NCBI RefSeq assembly: GCF_004342685.1
Contig: NZ_SMBZ01000005.1
Location: 1-64,000, forward strand
Direction of reading: 5' to 3'
DNA length: 64,000 nucleotides
Origin: Sphingobacterium alimentarium
GTDB lineage: Bacteria; Bacteroidota; Bacteroidia; Sphingobacteriales; Sphingobacteriaceae
Shown: positions 34,690 to 41,751 of the stretch, piece after piece
Layout of the letters: every line of letters begins with the position of its first letter
How positions within the stretch are numbered: position 1 is the first letter of the stretch
The notes under the pieces: model-generated
Told to the model about the DNA's origin: nothing
Seen by the model: only the letters and a program-made list of their open reading frames with translations
Databases searched by the model: none
Made by a program: the position numbers and the translations under genes

Positions 34690-36027
34690 GTGGAGAAAGT
34701 ATTGATAATAGATGACGAAGAGAAGTTGAGAAACCTCCTTTCAAAGATTATTAGTTTTGAAGGTTTTGAAGTTTTTCAGGCGTCTAACATAAAATCGGGA
34801 TTGCAACGATTAGAGGTGGAGGAAATAGACGTAGTGATATGCGACGTTAAGCTCCCTGATGGTAGTGGTGTAGATACTGCTAAAGTTATCAAAGAAAAAT
34901 ATCCTGCAGTAGAAGTTATTCTGTTGACGGCGTTTGGCAATATTCCTGATGGTGTAAGGGCGATTAAAAACGGTGCCTTCGACTATATCACAAAAGGAGA
35001 TGACAACAATAAAATCATCCCGCTTCTATATAAAGCCAGTGAAAAGGTAGCATTAAATAAAAGAGTCCAACAATTAGAAAAGCAGTTGGGTGAAAAATAT
35101 TCATTTGATAAAATTATCGGTACATCAAAGCCAATTTTAAAAGCAATTGAATTAGCAAAGAAGGTTGCTCCAAAAGATACAACAGTATTGTTAACCGGAG
35201 AAACAGGTACGGGTAAGGAGGTTTTTGCACAGGCCATTCATCAAGGTAGTTCAAGAGCCACCCAAAATTTTGTTGCGATAAACTGTTCCGCTTTTAGCAA
35301 AGAGCTCTTAGAAAACGAATTATTTGGTCATAAAGCGGGTTCATTTACCGGAGCTACCAAAGACCAAAAAGGGCTTTTTGAGGAAGCACACAACGGGACT
35401 ATATTTTTGGATGAGATTGGAGAAATGGCAATGGACTTGCAAGCCAAAATTTTACGTGTATTGGAAACAGGTGAGTTTTTACGTGTTGGTGATGCAAAAC
35501 CCATCAAAGTTAATGTCCGTATCATAGCCGCTACCAACCGAAATCTGGAAAATGAGATTGAGTTAGGTCATTTCAGGAGTGATTTGTTTTACAGACTTTC
35601 TGTATTTTGCATTCAGCTCCCATCTTTGAGAGAACGTATAAAAGACATCAAATTGTTGGCACAATATTATGCAGATCTTTTTGCTCTCAAATCCAATAGA
35701 AAACCTTTAACCTTATCGGAAGATTATATTACAGCGTTGGAAAATAATCCTTGGAAGGGAAATATCAGAGAGTTGAAAAACGTGATCGAAAGAAGTGTAA
35801 TTCTGGTAGATTCTGACATATTAGATCGGGATACTTTGCCTGTCGACCTGCAATATGCCAAATCCAATACACAGCAACTATCTGCGTTTTCTATGGCCAG
35901 TGCCGAAAAGTTACACATTCAAAAAATACTCAATCATACAGACGGCAATAAAGCAGAAACAGCCCGATTGTTAGAAATTGGAGTGGCAACATTATATAGA
36001 AAAATGGAACAATACAAAATCAAGTGA
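34690..36027 (+). CDS. sigma-54-dependent response regulator (NtrC type)
   Basis: A 445-residue regulator starting at GTG. Receiver domain: LIIDDEEKLRNLL and phosphoacceptor VVICDVKLPDGSG. AAA+ domain: Walker A LTGETGTGKEVFAQAIH, the sigma-54 contact loop as GSFTGATKDQKG instead of the usual GAFTGA, Walker B GTIFLDEIGEM, and arginine finger region RSDLFYRLSVF. C-terminal Fis-type helix-turn-helix: GNKAETARLLEIGVATLYRK. In Bacteroidota, kdp operons are commonly served by a regulator of this kind rather than KdpE; the kinase at 48520 and this gene flank the island. Likely targets are the tandem palindromes at 39994-40027. Confidence 0.88.
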   Translation: MEKVLIIDDEEKLRNLLSKIISFEGFEVFQASNIKSGLQRLEVEEIDVVICDVKLPDGSGVDTAKVIKEKYPAVEVILLTAFGNIPDGVRAIKNGAFDYITKGDDNNKIIPLLYKASEKVALNKRVQQLEKQLGEKYSFDKIIGTSKPILKAIELAKKVAPKDTTVLLTGETGTGKEVFAQAIHQGSSRATQNFVAINCSAFSKELLENELFGHKAGSFTGATKDQKGLFEEAHNGTIFLDEIGEMAMDLQAKILRVLETGEFLRVGDAKPIKVNVRIIAATNRNLENEIELGHFRSDLFYRLSVFCIQLPSLRERIKDIKLLAQYYADLFALKSNRKPLTLSEDYITALENNPWKGNIRELKNVIERSVILVDSDILDRDTLPVDLQYAKSNTQQLSAFSMASAEKLHIQKILNHTDGNKAETARLLEIGVATLYRKMEQYKIK

Positions 36028-36031
36028 AGTC

Positions 36032-36724
36032 TTATTCTAATTTCCCCTTAGCGAATTTCTGTAAATCTTCGTTGGCTCCATAAATCACGATGATATCATC
36101 CCGCTGAAGCATCGTAGTGGGTTCGGGAATTCCCTGTACATTGGGCACTATTTTGCTTTTGCCTAAAAAACTCTTTTCTTGCGTATCTCGAATAATGGTA
36201 AGAATCAAGACATTGTGATATTCTCTGAATTTGACTTCCTCAATCGTTTTGCCAACATATTTTTCAGGTACCACAATCTCTACGATGCTGAAATTCTTGT
36301 TTAGCTCAAAAGAATCTACCACACCTTTCAAACATAGCTTTTTAGCCCAACGCTCAGCAGTTTCTTCTTCAGGACGTACAATTTCATTCACCCCGAGTGC
36401 CTGCAACACATTCTCGTGCAATGGATTTATGGAACGACTGATTAATCTTTTGACCCCTAAATTTTTAAAGTGTGCCGTTACCATGATGTTAGCACCTTCG
36501 TCTTCCCCGATACAAACCATCACGACATCGGTATTCTTCAATGGAAGGTGTGTTATAGCTGACTGATCGGTTGCGTTCATACAGATAGTATGAGATAACT
36601 TATCCTTTAGTGCAACTACCTTTTCATCTCGTGAATCCACTCCGATTACTTCGTTTCCTTGTTGGGTTAGCTTCTCGGCCAATGAACCTCCAAAGTTTCC
36701 CAAGCCTATAATTATAAATTTCAT
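36032..36724 (-). CDS. trkA: TrkA/KtrA potassium channel gating protein
   Basis: A 230-residue cytosolic RCK protein: N-terminal Rossmann fold KFIIIGLGNFGGSLAEKL with the acidic residue in VIGVDSRDEKV for NAD/ATP binding, and a C-terminal RCK_C ligand domain (VGKTIEEVKFREYHNVLIL to MLQRDDIIVIYGANEDLQKF). One RCK unit, so KtrA-like rather than the double-length enterobacterial TrkA. It follows the channel gene by 14 nt on the same strand and would gate it in response to nucleotides. Confidence 0.9.
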   Translation of the reverse strand: MKFIIIGLGNFGGSLAEKLTQQGNEVIGVDSRDEKVVALKDKLSHTICMNATDQSAITHLPLKNTDVVMVCIGEDEGANIMVTAHFKNLGVKRLISRSINPLHENVLQALGVNEIVRPEEETAERWAKKLCLKGVVDSFELNKNFSIVEIVVPEKYVGKTIEEVKFREYHNVLILTIIRDTQEKSFLGKSKIVPNVQGIPEPTTMLQRDDIIVIYGANEDLQKFAKGKLE

Positions 36725-36738
36725 TCTAAATCTTCTTT

Positions 36739-38478
36739 TTAGTTGATTAATATTTCATCCGATGGATAATGATAATTCGCTTGCTTAACCTTCTTAAAAA
36801 AGGCAATAAGAATGGTTAGCATACTTACTCTGCCTATTAACATCGTAGCCAAAAGCACCATTTTGCTCTCGTTACTCAAGTCTCCTGTTATCCCCAAACT
36901 AAGCCCAACAGTGCTGTAAGCGGAAAAGCTTTCAAATGCAATATCTAATAGCGGAATATGATTGTCGTAATGAGAGATCAGAAAAACGCTAGAACCAATC
37001 ACCAATAATGATAGACTCATCACAGCAAAAGCCCTTCTTACGGAAATGTCTGCCACTTCTCGTCGGAAAATTTCGATTTTACGTTTACCTTTTGCAAGAC
37101 TCAAATAATTTAATGTGGCAATTGCAAATGTACTTGTTTTAATACCTCCACCGGTTGAGGCAGGAGATGCACCGACCCACATTAAGAAAATGATGATAAT
37201 GATAGAAGAAAAATGCATTTGGCTAAAGTCTATGGAATTAAAACCTGCCGTTCTAGGGGTCGTTGCTGCGAACAGTGCAGTGATAATTTTTCCAACCCCT
37301 GCATGATTACCCAAAACATTATAATATTCCTTGATGTAGATAATAACGGTTCCTAAAACAATCAGGATGCCCGTGGTTAGTAAATTTATTTTATTGCTCA
37401 AGGTCAAAATCCATGGACGGTAGTTGTTCTTCTTTTCTACAAACCAAAGAATATATCTTGCTATCAGATGTTTTATATATCTTACGGAATTTATCACGAT
37501 TGGAAACCCTAATCCACCGAATACAAATATCACAACAATAATAAACTGTAGAGGATAATTATAGACATAACTTGTTTCCATCATTCCATTGGGCAAGGTT
37601 GAAAATCCTGCATTGCAGAAAGCGGAAATAGAATGAAAAACGGAAAAATATATTCTTTCCGAAAAGGATGGAATTAGGGCTTTATCTAAATTGAAGAAAA
37701 TGAGTACTGCTCCAATAAATTCTATCAAAAAAGTAATGGTCAAAATCCTTTTTACAGTTGTAAAAACCTCGCCAATCTTCTCAGAATTAGTCATATCACT
37801 TAATGCCAACTGGTTTTCGTAGGTTGATCCACCTTTAAAGAAATAACTAAAGTAGCTCGCAAAGGTTAGAATACCCAAACCACCTGCTTGTATCAATAGC
37901 ATGATTAATGTTTGACCAAGTGGAGTGAAAAAACTGCTCGTATCCACCACGATTAGCCCTGTTACACACACCGCACTGGTAGAAGTGAATAAGGCATCTA
38001 CAAAATTTATCCCTCCATAAGTTGCTTTAGGAAGCATTAATAATAAAGCACCTATGACGATTAATCCCATAAAGCTGATGATAAATAACTGAGCAGGATT
38101 CAGTAAAGAACGCTTATAGCTTAACCGTGGGCGGGTAAATTCTCGAATCAGTTTTAATATAACAGCCCATCTTATCCAGTGAGTTATCTCTGATATTCCC
38201 TCATTTGATAATTGTTTGTACAAACAATAAAGCACAAACAAAACACTCAGCCCGTCAAAAATAAAAACACTTAATATGAACTCTTTACGATGATAGTAGT
38301 ATTTCAGGACGGTATAAAAAATACCAATGATCAATACAAACAGATATAATGAGATGATGCCTAATTGTAAGGCTGGATTGAGTACAAAACCGTAATCAGC
38401 TATAAGTGCTGTAAGTGCTACCAGGTGCAATACAACAATGAGTTGTTGAATCCATTTGGCATATAAAAACTCTTTCAT
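36739..38478 (-). CDS. trkH: TrkH/KtrB-type potassium channel subunit
   Basis: A 579-residue polytopic membrane protein. The four pore loops with selectivity glycines are visible, for example TSTSAVCVTGLIVVDTSSFF, HSISAFCNAGFSTLPNGM, AATTPRTAGFNSIDFSQM and ESFSAYSTVGLSLGIT. The extra hydrophobic N-terminal block (about 150 residues) makes it longer than KtrB of Bacillus. Takes up K+, possibly with Na+ or H+ coupling, in partnership with the RCK protein encoded next. Lies 26 nt after nhaA. Confidence 0.9.
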   Translation of the reverse strand: MKEFLYAKWIQQLIVVLHLVALTALIADYGFVLNPALQLGIISLYLFVLIIGIFYTVLKYYYHRKEFILSVFIFDGLSVLFVLYCLYKQLSNEGISEITHWIRWAVILKLIREFTRPRLSYKRSLLNPAQLFIISFMGLIVIGALLLMLPKATYGGINFVDALFTSTSAVCVTGLIVVDTSSFFTPLGQTLIMLLIQAGGLGILTFASYFSYFFKGGSTYENQLALSDMTNSEKIGEVFTTVKRILTITFLIEFIGAVLIFFNLDKALIPSFSERIYFSVFHSISAFCNAGFSTLPNGMMETSYVYNYPLQFIIVVIFVFGGLGFPIVINSVRYIKHLIARYILWFVEKKNNYRPWILTLSNKINLLTTGILIVLGTVIIYIKEYYNVLGNHAGVGKIITALFAATTPRTAGFNSIDFSQMHFSSIIIIIFLMWVGASPASTGGGIKTSTFAIATLNYLSLAKGKRKIEIFRREVADISVRRAFAVMSLSLLVIGSSVFLISHYDNHIPLLDIAFESFSAYSTVGLSLGITGDLSNESKMVLLATMLIGRVSMLTILIAFFKKVKQANYHYPSDEILIN

Positions 38479-38504
38479 TTATGTTCTGTCCAGACTATAA
38501 GTTA

Positions 38505-39827
38505 TTATTTGCTTTGCTTGCTCAAAACATAATACCCCAACACACCTCCGATAATAGATGCTGCAAAAATTCCTATTTTGGCCTGTGTCATATATTCTTC
38601 ATGCGAAAAAGCTAATGAAGTCACAAATAATGACATGGTAAATCCAATAGAAGCAAGCAAACCTAAACCAAACAAATTTCTTAGATTCATTCCTTCGGGG
38701 AAAGGAGCTACTTTCAATTTCACCAACAGCCATGTAAAACCGACCACGCCAACCACTTTCCCTACCAACAAACCTAAAGCAACTCCCAAAGCCACATTGG
38801 TACTAAACAAATGCTCCATATCTATAGCCAATGAAACACCTGCATTTGCCAGTGCAAATACCGGAATAATAATAAATGTAACCATCGGGTGCATGGCATG
38901 TTCCAATCTTTGAAGTGGCGGAGTCGCCGCTACCGTACTGTTTTGGATTTCTTCGAGAACATGCAACTGTTCATTTGTCAACGTAGGCTTGCTATTGTCA
39001 GGATCTATTCCTTTAAACTTATCCAACAAACGTTGAATATTATTACTGAATATTTTTTCATTGATTTTTACATCCGCCGGAATAGTAAATGCCGCCAAAA
39101 CCGCTGCAATCGTGGCATGTACACCAGATAACAAAAATGTAGTCCAAACACCACCAATACCTAAAATAGCGTAGAACAAAATACTCCTCACTCCCATTTT
39201 ATTACCGATGTACATTGTCAACAGTACTAACGCCCCAATAACGAGATGGAACATAGAGATATCTGAAGTATAGAAAAAAGCAATGACCAGCACGGCTCCC
39301 AAATCATCAACGATAGCCAAAGCGGTCAAAAAAACTTTTAGGGTCAGTGGAATTCTGCTGCCTAATAAGTAAAGTACCCCCAAAGCAAAAGCAATATCGG
39401 TCGCCATAGGGATTCCCCAGCCACTGTGCACTTCTCCGCTTGGGTTTAAAAACAGATATATTGCAGCAGGTACTGCCATTCCACCAAATGCAGCAGCAAT
39501 AGGCAACAATGCTTTACGTGGATTCGATAACTCGCCCCCAACAATCTCTCTTTTTAGTTCCAAGCCGACCACAAAGAAAAATATAGCCATCAGACCATCA
39601 TTGATCCAGTGATGCAGGTTATACTCAAAATAAGTATTTCCGTCTAACTGAAAACCAAACCTGTGTTCGAGAATATGGTGATATTCTTCTGCTAAAGGTG
39701 AGTTTGCTAATATCAAAGCAATGACTACACTAATACCTAATACGATTCCACCTGCTTTTTCATTCTTAATAAAGCTCTGTATAGGCGATACAATTTTTTC
39801 AATAGGCGTTCTTTTTACTTTATTCAT
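38505..39827 (-). CDS. nhaA: NhaA-type Na+/H+ antiporter
   Basis: A 440-residue antiporter with about twelve membrane segments. The ion-binding aspartate pair lies in LTALAIVDDLGAVLVIAFF; FFVVGLELKREIVGGEL and GIPMATDIAFALGVLYLLG are family hallmarks. A hydrophilic insert between about residues 250 and 300 (EKIFSNNIQRLLDKFKGIDP) is longer than in E. coli NhaA, as in many Bacteroidota. It exports Na+ for H+ and pairs logically with the K+ uptake genes downstream in the same operon. Confidence 0.93.
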   Translation of the reverse strand: MNKVKRTPIEKIVSPIQSFIKNEKAGGIVLGISVVIALILANSPLAEEYHHILEHRFGFQLDGNTYFEYNLHHWINDGLMAIFFFVVGLELKREIVGGELSNPRKALLPIAAAFGGMAVPAAIYLFLNPSGEVHSGWGIPMATDIAFALGVLYLLGSRIPLTLKVFLTALAIVDDLGAVLVIAFFYTSDISMFHLVIGALVLLTMYIGNKMGVRSILFYAILGIGGVWTTFLLSGVHATIAAVLAAFTIPADVKINEKIFSNNIQRLLDKFKGIDPDNSKPTLTNEQLHVLEEIQNSTVAATPPLQRLEHAMHPMVTFIIIPVFALANAGVSLAIDMEHLFSTNVALGVALGLLVGKVVGVVGFTWLLVKLKVAPFPEGMNLRNLFGLGLLASIGFTMSLFVTSLAFSHEEYMTQAKIGIFAASIIGGVLGYYVLSKQSK

Positions 39828-39899
39828 CTTTTATGATTACCCCTCTATTTTATGCTGAAAATGACTTAGAAACCAGTCATTTTTCGATTATGTAAAGTA

Positions 39900-39907
39900 C
39901 AAAAATA
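39900..39907 (-). promoter_or_regulatory. -7 box for the nhaA-trkH-trkA operon
   Basis: TATTTTTG on the minus strand, about 73 nt before the nhaA ATG. No matching -33 TTG at the usual distance. Confidence 0.35.
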
Positions 39908-39993
39908 TAAAATTCAAAACGATTCTCCTTACTAATCAAGGCAATATCGCTCAGCCTAGACTGGATACCTTTTATCATAAATTGACACGGTAG

Positions 39994-40027
39994 TATCATT
40001 ATGAGAATGACCCTATCATTATGAGAA
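39994..40027. promoter_or_regulatory. tandem palindromes, candidate NtrC-type enhancer sites
   Basis: TATCATTATGAGAA occurs twice, at 39994-40007 and 40014-40027, a 20-nt period (two helical turns). Each contains the palindrome TCATTATGA. They lie in the 318-nt gap 39828-40145 between divergent nhaA and kdp genes, about 90-125 nt before a possible -24/-12 promoter. Apart from these and two weak promoter boxes, the gap shows nothing. Confidence 0.55.
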
Positions 40028-40115
40028 GGTTTTTCGTGAGAAAGAATTAAAAGAAATCAAATAATAACCTCATTTACAGTATCTTAACTCAAGTGGGTTT
40101 TCACTGGAATAAATT

Positions 40116-40132
40116 TTGGCACAGGGTATACA
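40116..40132 (+). promoter_or_regulatory. weak sigma-54-like promoter before the kdp region
   Basis: TTGGCACAGGGTATACA has the -24 TTGGCAC and the right spacing, but AC replaces the -12 GC. It is the best match seen in the gap and suits an NtrC-type regulator; the mismatch keeps confidence low. Confidence 0.3.
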
Positions 40133-40145
40133 AAAGAAATTAAAA

Positions 40146-40289
40146 ATGAGGAAAAGAAATGTCAAATGGAAACAGCAGAAAGAACCGCCTTCGTTTCCAA
40201 AATGGCTAAAATCATACCACTTATTGCTTTTCGCATTTATTGTGGTTATGATTTTTGGAGCAATTATGAAGCACATTAGTACCACTTAA
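40146..40289 (+). CDS. 47-residue single-pass membrane protein
   Basis: Starts MRKRNVKWKQQKEPPSFPKW with a strongly basic N-terminus and has one membrane helix (YHLLLFAFIVVMIFGAIM) near the C-terminus. It lies at the head of the kdp gene run, 12 nt before the next small gene. The charge pattern, helix and conserved-looking layout suggest a real gene, but no family is recognised. Function unknown; role in Kdp assembly is possible. Confidence 0.5.
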   Translation: MRKRNVKWKQQKEPPSFPKWLKSYHLLLFAFIVVMIFGAIMKHISTT

Positions 40290-40301
40290 AAATAAATAAA
40301 A

Positions 40302-40385
40302 ATGATAACAATAGTTTTAGTACTCGCAGGTTTAGCCTGCTTCGGTCTGTTCATTAAGTCAATTGACTTCTTTGAGAAAATCTAA
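40302..40385 (+). CDS. 27-residue membrane peptide (KdpF-like)
   Basis: One hydrophobic helix (MITIVLVLAGLACFGLFIKS) ending in IDFFEKI. Size and topology resemble KdpF, the small lipid-like subunit that stabilises KdpABC, but the C-terminal KPEKF/RPERF signature is absent and a better KdpF lies at 41432. It is 6 nt before the next gene, so it is clearly within the operon. Confidence 0.5.
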   Translation: MITIVLVLAGLACFGLFIKSIDFFEKI

Positions 40386-40391
40386 AATAAA

Positions 40392-40751
40392 ATGAAAACA
40401 AAAATCATAAATACGATACAACAATGGGCTCCTGAAGCCGCAAGACTCATTCCTGATTTGGATACTTTGGACGATTCTATTGCAGACTATCTGCTACTGC
40501 ATAAACTGGCAGAAGTTTGTTCACAAAAAATAGGTTCTGGATTAGAAGATGAATTAGAGCGTGTTCAAGAGATAGCCAAAGTTATAAATCTTTTGTATCA
40601 AGGAGGAAATCAATACACGCGGAATGCCATTGAAAATGAGTTTCTGACAGCGCTATCTTTTGAAGAAAGCCCAGGAAGCCTAAAAAAACATATGGATTTA
40701 TTTCCGATCGAATTACGGAAAGGGTATATCAAAACCATTTTAGAAAACTAA
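40392..40751 (+). CDS. small helical protein, paralog of 41052 gene
   Basis: A 119-residue soluble, mostly helical, acidic protein. The core VINLLYQGGNQYTRNAIENE and FPIELRKGYIKT aligns by eye with WLHKRGNEYVQYIIENLF and IPNNLKHVY of the gene at 41052. I think both belong to a small uncharacterised family often seen near Bacteroidota kdp genes (DUF7674-like), but the family name is tentative. Possible immunity-like or regulatory scaffold; function unknown. Confidence 0.6.
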   Translation: MKTKIINTIQQWAPEAARLIPDLDTLDDSIADYLLLHKLAEVCSQKIGSGLEDELERVQEIAKVINLLYQGGNQYTRNAIENEFLTALSFEESPGSLKKHMDLFPIELRKGYIKTILEN

Positions 40752-40758
40752 TTAAGTA

Positions 40759-40926
40759 ATGAAAGTTTTAAAAGAAAAAACACATTGGTCGGCTAAAATA
40801 AAAAAAGCAGTATTAGCAATTTTATTGTTTGTCCTGTTTGCCGTATGCGTAAAGCTTGGCGGATTCGCAGGTCTTTTGATCGGCTTTGTATTTTTCTTTT
40901 TATTCTTTCAATTAATAAGCAGATGA
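40759..40926 (+). CDS. 55-residue membrane protein
   Basis: A basic N-terminus (MKVLKEKTHWSAKIKK) is followed by two adjacent hydrophobic segments separated by a short glycine turn (VLAILLFVLFAVCVKLG, then GLLIGFVFFFLFFQLI). It starts 8 nt after the preceding gene and its TGA overlaps the next ATG (ATGA), a sign of translational coupling. No family recognised. Confidence 0.55.
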   Translation: MKVLKEKTHWSAKIKKAVLAILLFVLFAVCVKLGGFAGLLIGFVFFFLFFQLISR

Positions 40927-41033
40927 AAAAAGAACGAAAATCAAATAGGGAAATAGTTACGGATATATTGGCAAAAGTACTTTTAGCTTTTATTGTCTTC
41001 TGTATTTTCTATGCGATGTTCTCCAGTAAATAA
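40923..41033 (+). CDS. 36-residue membrane peptide
   Basis: MKKERKSNREIVTDILAKVL leads into one helix (VLLAFIVFCIFYAMF) and a short SSK end. ATG at 40923 overlaps the upstream stop; the longer open frame from 40845 overlaps that gene in another frame and is rejected. Unknown function. Confidence 0.5.
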   Translation: MKKERKSNREIVTDILAKVLLAFIVFCIFYAMFSSK

Positions 41034-41051
41034 AAAGAAGTTTTTAAATCA

Positions 41052-41435
41052 ATGAACGAAATAAATGAAAACACAGCCAGTACTTATCTGGCACATCACT
41101 ACGGTGAAATTAAAGAAGAAATCAATGAACTATCCATGCGAAAAAATTTTGCAGGAATATTTCAGGCAATCGTCAACCACATCAATCTCTTGCTTTCCAA
41201 AGGACAGATAGAGAAAATTGGGGTAAAGATTAAGTTCATCGGTTGGCTTCATAAAAGAGGAAATGAGTATGTACAATACATCATTGAAAATTTGTTTGTG
41301 CGCTCTTTTGAAGGAATGAAAAGACGTTGCACTACAGAACAATGGATTTATATGTACCAGCTCATTCCCAATAACCTGAAGCATGTTTATCAGCTTCAGA
41401 ACACAAATTATTTAACACAAAAAACAAGTCTATGA
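41052..41435 (+). CDS. small helical protein, paralog of 40392 gene
   Basis: A 127-residue protein with predominantly helical content (STYLAHHYGEIKEEINELSM, IVNHINLLLSKGQIEKIGVK) and the shared core RGNEYVQYIIENLFVRSFEG. It is a diverged copy of the 40392 gene, separated from it by two tiny membrane genes. Its stop overlaps the kdpF start by 4 nt (ATGA). Function unknown. Confidence 0.6.
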   Translation: MNEINENTASTYLAHHYGEIKEEINELSMRKNFAGIFQAIVNHINLLLSKGQIEKIGVKIKFIGWLHKRGNEYVQYIIENLFVRSFEGMKRRCTTEQWIYMYQLIPNNLKHVYQLQNTNYLTQKTSL

Positions 41436-41509
41436 CAGCATTATTCATAGTAGCCATAGGTGTATTTGTCTATATATGCTACGTATTGCTCAAACCAGAA
41501 AAATTTTAA
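41432..41509 (+). CDS. kdpF: KdpF, small subunit of the Kdp K+ pump
   Basis: A 25-residue peptide, one helix (ALFIVAIGVFVYICYVLL) ending in KPEKF, the classic KdpF ending. It stabilises the KdpABC complex in the membrane. It overlaps the upstream gene by 4 nt. Two more tiny genes separate it from kdpA, which is unusual because kdpF normally abuts kdpA. Confidence 0.75.
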   Translation: MTALFIVAIGVFVYICYVLLKPEKF

Positions 41510-41522
41510 AACGCTTCAGCAG

Positions 41523-41636
41523 ATGAAGAAAGATACAAAAGGAAAAATCAAGGAATGGGTATCCATCATATTCTGGATACTGTTCTTCATTTCGATCATT
41601 TATCTGGCTTTTCTAAAAATTCAAATATTGCTATGA
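41523..41636 (+). CDS. 37-residue membrane peptide
   Basis: MKKDTKGKIKEWVSIIFWIL continues as one helix (FFISIIYLAFL) to KIQILL. Its TGA overlaps the ATG of the next gene by 4 nt. No family recognised; size, topology and coupling suggest a real gene. Confidence 0.5.
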   Translation: MKKDTKGKIKEWVSIIFWILFFISIIYLAFLKIQILL

Positions 41637-41746
41637 AAAAGATACTTACTGAAATGAAAGATGTAGCCCGAATTGCTTTGATATTCCTGATTGTATTAGC
41701 ATTGGTCAGGCTGTTCGGATGGATGTTTAAAACCATATTTAATTAA
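41633..41746 (+). CDS. 37-residue membrane peptide upstream of kdpA
   Basis: MKKILTEMKDVARIALIFLI then VLALVRLFGWMFKTIFN: an amphipathic start and one membrane helix. Start at 41633 is chosen for the ATGA overlap; the longer frame from 41555 is a shadow of the previous gene. It ends 5 nt before kdpA. Confidence 0.5.
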   Translation: MKKILTEMKDVARIALIFLIVLALVRLFGWMFKTIFN

Positions 41747-41751
41747 TAAAA

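Noticed and set aside
40116..40132. Firm call of a sigma-54 promoter
   Set aside because: The -12 GC is AC; kept only as a weak candidate.
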